A stretch of DNA of 48,947 nucleotides from Pirellulales bacterium (GTDB lineage: Bacteria > Planctomycetota > Planctomycetia > Pirellulales > Lacipirellulaceae): NCBI GenBank assembly GCA_022841705.1, contig JALHQZ010000016.1:1-48947 (forward strand), read 5' to 3'. The notes beneath the pieces are model-generated. The model was not told the origin of the DNA. It saw only the letters and a program-made list of their open reading frames with translations, and did not search any database. Shown here piece after piece: positions 45,170 to 48,947 of this stretch (position 1 is the first letter of the stretch; each line of letters begins with the position of its first letter). A program made the translations under genes and the position numbers.

Positions 45170-45237
45170 GGGCAAAAAGTCTGTTGGTGTTTGGAGTGTG
45201 AGCATTTTCAAACTTTCACTCGAAAAAAAAAGCGCAA

Positions 45238-45873
45238 ATGAAAAAGAGAAACGCAGTTTTGACTGCCGAGCCCGAGTATGAGGAAGAGGTGCTTGCGCAA
45301 GGCCATGCGATTCGAAAGCGACGCATCGGCCTACCGCTGCAGAAAGTGATTTCAGGCGGCCAGACTGGCGCTGATCAAGCTGCGCTGATTGCTGCTTTCG
45401 CCTGCTCGATAGACACTGGCGGCGTGGCACCGCGCGGCTTTATGACGTCGAGTGGACCCGATCCAGAGCTCGGGCGACGCTACAAGCTCGAAGAGCTGGC
45501 TGTTGATGGTGGCGGCACGCTGACACTTGCGCAACAGTACTGCGTGCGCTCGCAGCGCAATGTCGATTTGAGCGACGCGACTCTCGCTTTCTTGCTCAAA
45601 CCGAGCATTGGGACTGCAAAAACGATCGGCTATTGCTGTGCGCGGCAGTGGGCCGTGGAACCCAAAATGCGCCTTCGCAAGCCGTACCGGCAATGCCTGG
45701 TCATCACCAGACTGGACAATCCGGCGCGCATCGCAGCTCTGATTGTCGAGTTTATCAAGCTGCACAAAATCAAGACGCTCAACGTCTGCGGCCACCGCGA
45801 CGATCACACCGCAGGCGTCGAGCAGTTTCAGACCAAAGTGGTTGATATTCTCATGCGCGTATTCTCCGAGTAA
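45238..45873 (+). CDS. Circularly permuted YpsA-like SLOG protein
   Basis: 211 residues from ATG 45238 after an A-run. KVISGGQTGADQAALIAAF at ~38-56 is the hallmark of the cpYpsA/putative molybdenum-carrier SLOG family, followed by GGVAPRGF, RRYKLEEL, YCVRSQRNVDLSDATLAF and an AKTI turn as in the family's GT-xxT site. A basic N-terminal extension (KKRNAV...) is extra. These domains bind nucleotide-like ligands and are associated with NAD/ADP-ribose signalling. It is convergent with the MESH1-like gene with only 2 nt between stops. Confidence 0.85.
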   Translation: MKKRNAVLTAEPEYEEEVLAQGHAIRKRRIGLPLQKVISGGQTGADQAALIAAFACSIDTGGVAPRGFMTSSGPDPELGRRYKLEELAVDGGGTLTLAQQYCVRSQRNVDLSDATLAFLLKPSIGTAKTIGYCCARQWAVEPKMRLRKPYRQCLVITRLDNPARIAALIVEFIKLHKIKTLNVCGHRDDHTAGVEQFQTKVVDILMRVFSE

Positions 45874-45875
45874 AT

Positions 45876-46547
45876 TCAATCAACCGGCACAGAAACAAGC
45901 GCAGCATCGCTCTTTGCCACCGCCTCGCTCTCCAACAGCTTGTAGTAGGCGTCGAGCTGCTCTGCGCGACTCGGTTCGCTAGGAATCGCTGGGTACTGGG
46001 TGCCACCAAACGAAATCAAGCCGTCAAAAATGGTCTGGAGACGATTCTCAAGCGTTTCGTTGGCGCCACTGTAGGCGTCAAGCAGCGCCGCCTTCCACAC
46101 CATGTAGCCCTGAATCTTGGCCAGCGACCAGCCGCGCGGTGCATCGCTCACTAGCGACTCGACATTGTTGAGCGTGTCTGCCAGCTTAATCTGCGCCGCA
46201 CCACGGCTCGCAGTGGCCGCGTGCTCAATCTGCGCCTTTTTGCGCTGCACCTGCGTCTGCGTGCAATCGTCGCTCACTTCGCTGACAAGACGCGCCGTAA
46301 CTTCGCCAAACTCTGCCGCCAGCTCTGCAAGCGACGTGCCAGTGTCTTCAACAACATCGTGCAAAATGGCAGCGCGCAAAACATCAAGGTCGTCGACGCC
46401 GGCCAACAGAAGCTCTTTCGCAACGGCAATGGGGTGTGTGACATACGGCGCCGCCTGGCTGTTCTTGCGATGCGTGCCATCATGCTTCTCGACTGCAAAA
46501 GACACCGCAGTCAGCAGGTGGAACATATCGGCGTCGGTAAATGACAT
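45876..46547 (-). CDS. MESH1/SpoT-type HD hydrolase
   Basis: 223 residues from ATG 46547 (context GAAACGATG). HD-domain metal ligands are in order: His in KHDGTHRKNS, YVTHPIAVA, ILHDVVEDT (the HD pair, ~64-65) and the distal Asp in QIKLADTLNN. This matches metazoan MESH1 (HDDC3) and the hydrolase half of SpoT. Those enzymes remove the 3'-pyrophosphate from (p)ppGpp, and MESH1 also dephosphorylates NADPH. A virus could use it to destroy alarmone signals or to alter NADPH/NADH ratios. Synthetase domain absent. Confidence 0.92.
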   Translation of the reverse strand: MSFTDADMFHLLTAVSFAVEKHDGTHRKNSQAAPYVTHPIAVAKELLLAGVDDLDVLRAAILHDVVEDTGTSLAELAAEFGEVTARLVSEVSDDCTQTQVQRKKAQIEHAATASRGAAQIKLADTLNNVESLVSDAPRGWSLAKIQGYMVWKAALLDAYSGANETLENRLQTIFDGLISFGGTQYPAIPSEPSRAEQLDAYYKLLESEAVAKSDAALVSVPVD

Positions 46548-46645
46548 CGTTTCAAAAAATTTCTCTTTTTTTATCCCATTTGTTTTAGAAAATGCTACGC
46601 GGCGCATTCTCGCCGAGGGAGAGAAAATATATATTCAAACGAACG

Positions 46646-47980
46646 ATGTCTTTTTTCGGCCCGCGCTCGGTTCCCGTGTGGTGGTTTTGCGGCGTGAAAT
46701 ACACGCAAAACGACGTGTTAAGCTTGCAAGCGACGCTTGCACAGCTGACACTGCCTCAAATGCGCGACCACATTGTCAAAAAAGAGCTGGCGCTGCTGAT
46801 TACCGCGGCATACCACGCCGCATTCTCCAGCATGCCCGTGGGTCCGATATCAGCACAATGCCACCCCGACTTTGTGCGATCCACGGTTGCGCTCGCGCGC
46901 CGCGAGGTGTTTGATTCGCTGGCACGGCACGAGGCAGAAATGCTTTTCAAAATTCTGGCGGCGCGCGAGCTAGACCGGCTGCAGGCGCTCGAAGATTACT
47001 TTTTTTCGCAAGAGCGCGCCCACGTCTATCGTCCATGGCTGGAGTGGATGGCTGGCGACCCGATGCTGCACCAGCTTACTCTCGCCCACAAAGCATGGAT
47101 CGTGAAGCACACAAACGCGATCGTTCAGCTGCGCGAATACGAGTTTGATTTTAGCAATCAGGCCCTACTGACGAGGCAGCTGCTTTTACTTGACATGCTT
47201 CCGACCGGCCAAGTTATTGTGACAGCGAACCGACTGCTCGCATTTCTGCCGTGCAATTTCGCATTCGTTCGCGCAAATGACGCGAGTGGCTTCCACTCTG
47301 CACTCACGGCGTCGCTGCTCTTTTGGCTTGCGCAGTTTGTGCCGGCATTTCTGCCGCTCTGCACTCTTTTGAAACCCGAGTTTATGCGCGAAACTCTGTT
47401 GCATCAGGCTGAGCTCGTGCGTTTATCTCGCCCAGGAGTCTCCCGGATCAAACACCTGCTTGCCGAGGTTCAGCGGGTCTACGACGCTGGAGTCAGCTTT
47501 GGAGCCGATGCAGAGTGGATGCGTCAAGAAATCCAGCGCATTGCAGACTTTTCGCGCGATTCGTGGCAACAGCTCAGTCGCAAGACGCGCGGAAAAGACA
47601 AAGCGTCAAAGTATTTGTATCGCTGTGTACAGGCGGCGAATGACATGAGCTTCGCACGCATCTACAAAGATCGCCTGAGAGTATGCATCCGGAATTTGCA
47701 ACAGTGCGACAACGCTGACGAACGGAGACATCTGGAGGCATTTGATGCTGCTGTCGTACCTTTCGTCAAGATTGCCAACGATGCGCTCGTGTCCACGATT
47801 GTGGCGCTGTGGCAGCTGGGCAATCAGACGGGTCGAGCTTTGCCGATTCACGTCGTTGTCGATCTGCTCCTCGCCGCCCATCACACTGGCGTTGGTCTGT
47901 ACGGCGGCGCCCGCTTTCGCCTGGCGCCTCTAGTGCAAAGGGTTTTTGACCAATGCCGAACATTGAAACACCAATCATGA
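46646..47980 (+). CDS. Hypothetical large helical protein
   Basis: 444 residues from ATG 46646 (context GAACGATG), 12 nt after an ATATATAT run. An ATG at 46592 is in frame but lies before that element. All-alpha with no motif recognised. Trp/Phe-rich near the N-terminus (PVWWFCGVKY). Its stop overlaps the next start as ATGA. Confidence 0.65.
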   Translation: MSFFGPRSVPVWWFCGVKYTQNDVLSLQATLAQLTLPQMRDHIVKKELALLITAAYHAAFSSMPVGPISAQCHPDFVRSTVALARREVFDSLARHEAEMLFKILAARELDRLQALEDYFFSQERAHVYRPWLEWMAGDPMLHQLTLAHKAWIVKHTNAIVQLREYEFDFSNQALLTRQLLLLDMLPTGQVIVTANRLLAFLPCNFAFVRANDASGFHSALTASLLFWLAQFVPAFLPLCTLLKPEFMRETLLHQAELVRLSRPGVSRIKHLLAEVQRVYDAGVSFGADAEWMRQEIQRIADFSRDSWQQLSRKTRGKDKASKYLYRCVQAANDMSFARIYKDRLRVCIRNLQQCDNADERRHLEAFDAAVVPFVKIANDALVSTIVALWQLGNQTGRALPIHVVVDLLLAAHHTGVGLYGGARFRLAPLVQRVFDQCRTLKHQS

Positions 47981-48528
47981 GTTCAGAGGCATTGAAGAAG
48001 AAGCGCACGGGTATGCCCGCGATGACGGTGGAACGTTTCATCTACGAATTGGGGAACCACGAACTGCTTGCGCCTGGCTGCGAGGAGCTTGCGAGCGGCG
48101 GTTGGGAGGTCGACGAGCTGAATGAGATGTTCGGCCGCTTTTTTGCGAAATTTAAGATCGAATGCAAAATCCACTTTGAGCTGCGGTCCGGCGACGAAAA
48201 GCGACTGTCTGGAAAATGGCGGCTGGAAGGTGCCGACTCTGCGACGACATTGACACGTGCACGCGGCAAAGAAATGTTCGAAAACATTGTCACGGAGCTG
48301 AATGGCTACGCGGACATAGGGTTTAGCGATTTTGCCGAGTACTACTCTTTTACTGCCTCACCGCAAAAGAAAGAGGCGCCGCCAACCCCGAAAGCCGCTA
48401 CCGCCCATTCCGAGCAGTGTGGCAATGGCGCAAACTCTACCGCCGTCGATGAAAATGCCAAGAAGGAGCACCCAAATGGCGATGATCCAACTCCCACGCC
48501 AAAACCAACCGACGACTTGGGCGTTTGA
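47977..48528 (+). CDS. Hypothetical protein with disordered acidic tail
   Basis: 183 residues from ATG 47977, which overlaps the previous stop by ATGA. An in-frame ATG at 47953 is the alternative. A folded N-terminal domain (~1-115) is followed by a Pro/Glu/Ala/Asn tail of low complexity. No family recognised. It is the last gene before the right TIR, which begins 24 nt later. Confidence 0.6.
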   Translation: MSSEALKKKRTGMPAMTVERFIYELGNHELLAPGCEELASGGWEVDELNEMFGRFFAKFKIECKIHFELRSGDEKRLSGKWRLEGADSATTLTRARGKEMFENIVTELNGYADIGFSDFAEYYSFTASPQKKEAPPTPKAATAHSEQCGNGANSTAVDENAKKEHPNGDDPTPTPKPTDDLGV

Positions 48529-48552
48529 AATGAAAAAACAACCTTCAAAATT

Positions 48553-48947
48553 TCGACTCGCGGCAAGCGTGGTGCGGTGCGATTGCCGAGCTCAATTCAG
48601 ACTTTTGTTAAAAGTTGAAAATTTCGACTCGCGGCGAGAGTGGTGCGGCGAGACTGGAGAGGTCCATTCGGGTGCCACTCAAAAATTAGGCCCATTTTCA
48701 GACCTTTGGCGGCACCGTTTCGCGAACTTTTCGGCATTAAGGCCTATTCCGTGGTCAGCGATTTTTTTAAAAAATCACTGGCTGGTAGATTTCGATTGCG
48801 CGTAAATTGGCACTGTCTCCGGGGGTAGGAAGAAAAAAGTGGGGAAAAATATTCGAGAGGGCCTCCACTTTTTTTGGCGAGTTTTCACTTTTTCATTTTC
48901 AAACTGCCAAGAATTATTTTATTTTTGCCTATCGCTCGAGAATCGTC
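48553..48947. repeat. Right terminal inverted repeat
   Basis: The inverted copy of 1-395, about 97% identical, ending exactly at the last base. The outermost ~190 bases (48758-48947) are identical to the left copy. The inner direct repeat at 48548-48577 and 48618-48647 corresponds to 371-400 and 301-330 of the left end. No gene is seen between 48529 and 48947. Confidence 0.95.

Noticed and set aside
1..48947. Bacteriophage or prophage origin suggested by terminase, dNMP kinase and ATGA overlaps.
   Set aside because: SARAF, MDM2-like RING, SET, MESH1-like hydrolase, intron-like elements, TATA-like boxes and the absence of ribosome-binding sites point to a eukaryotic host.
1..48947. CRISPR arrays, tRNA or rRNA genes and insertion sequences.
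   Set aside because: No regular spaced repeats, cloverleaf-like sequences or transposase motifs were seen by eye. A dedicated RNA search was not possible.

Overview
The window looks like a complete linear DNA molecule of eukaryotic-virus type. Its two ends are terminal inverted repeats (TIRs) of about 395 bp (1-395 and 48553-48947). The first ~190 bp of the two repeats are identical, and about ten substitutions lie further in. About fifty genes are packed tightly on both strands, often with less than 30 nt between divergent start codons. Eukaryote-type proteins (SARAF, MDM2-like RING, RanBP2 zinc fingers, SET, an RPA70N-like OB fold, MESH1-like hydrolase), TATA-like boxes and at least one spliceosome-type intron argue for a virus, or virus-derived element, of a protist or alga rather than a phage. 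The large terminase subunit suggests a packaging motor of the herpesvirus/mirusvirus/tailed-phage lineage. I cannot place it in a family, and most genes match nothing I recognise.

Layout. 0.5-4.3 kb: an AlkB-fold protein carrying a terminase-derived C-terminal piece, two small tandem paralogues, a membrane-anchored vanadium haloperoxidase-like enzyme, and small unknowns. 4.4-11.7 kb: a large Ala/Lys-rich protein, a dNMP kinase, a DUF4419 protein, a lone RPA70N-like protein and several unknowns. 11.7-16.5 kb: the terminase 3' half (Walker B plus nuclease, interrupted by an intron, with no Walker A anywhere in the window), then two long divergent genes of unknown function. 16.5-18.6 kb: three tandem SARAF homologues. 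18.6-22.2 kb: an MscS-type channel, a PhyH-type dioxygenase and membrane proteins. 22.2-26.4 kb: a duplicated accessory region with two SLOG-like paralogues and gene remnants. 26.4-32.8 kb: a membrane-anchored flavin amine oxidase, PRPP synthetase and unknowns. 32.8-36.3 kb: an MDM2-like RING/zinc-finger protein flanked by copies of its own ends, and a SET protein. 36.3-44 kb: a 2218-residue cysteine-rich multi-membrane protein and a divergent eight-helix membrane protein. 44-48.5 kb: a circularly permuted YpsA-type SLOG protein next to a MESH1-like hydrolase, and unknowns.

No DNA polymerase, RNA polymerase, primase or helicase could be recognised, and the ATPase half of the terminase is absent. 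The molecule may therefore depend on its host, on a helper, or on another genome segment. Themes suggested by the content are nucleotide supply (dNMP kinase, PRPP synthetase), control of nucleotide or alarmone signals (MESH1, SLOG proteins), calcium and ion control (SARAF trio, MscS), a possible H2O2/halide pair (amine oxidase and haloperoxidase), and host chromatin or ubiquitin targeting (SET, RING).
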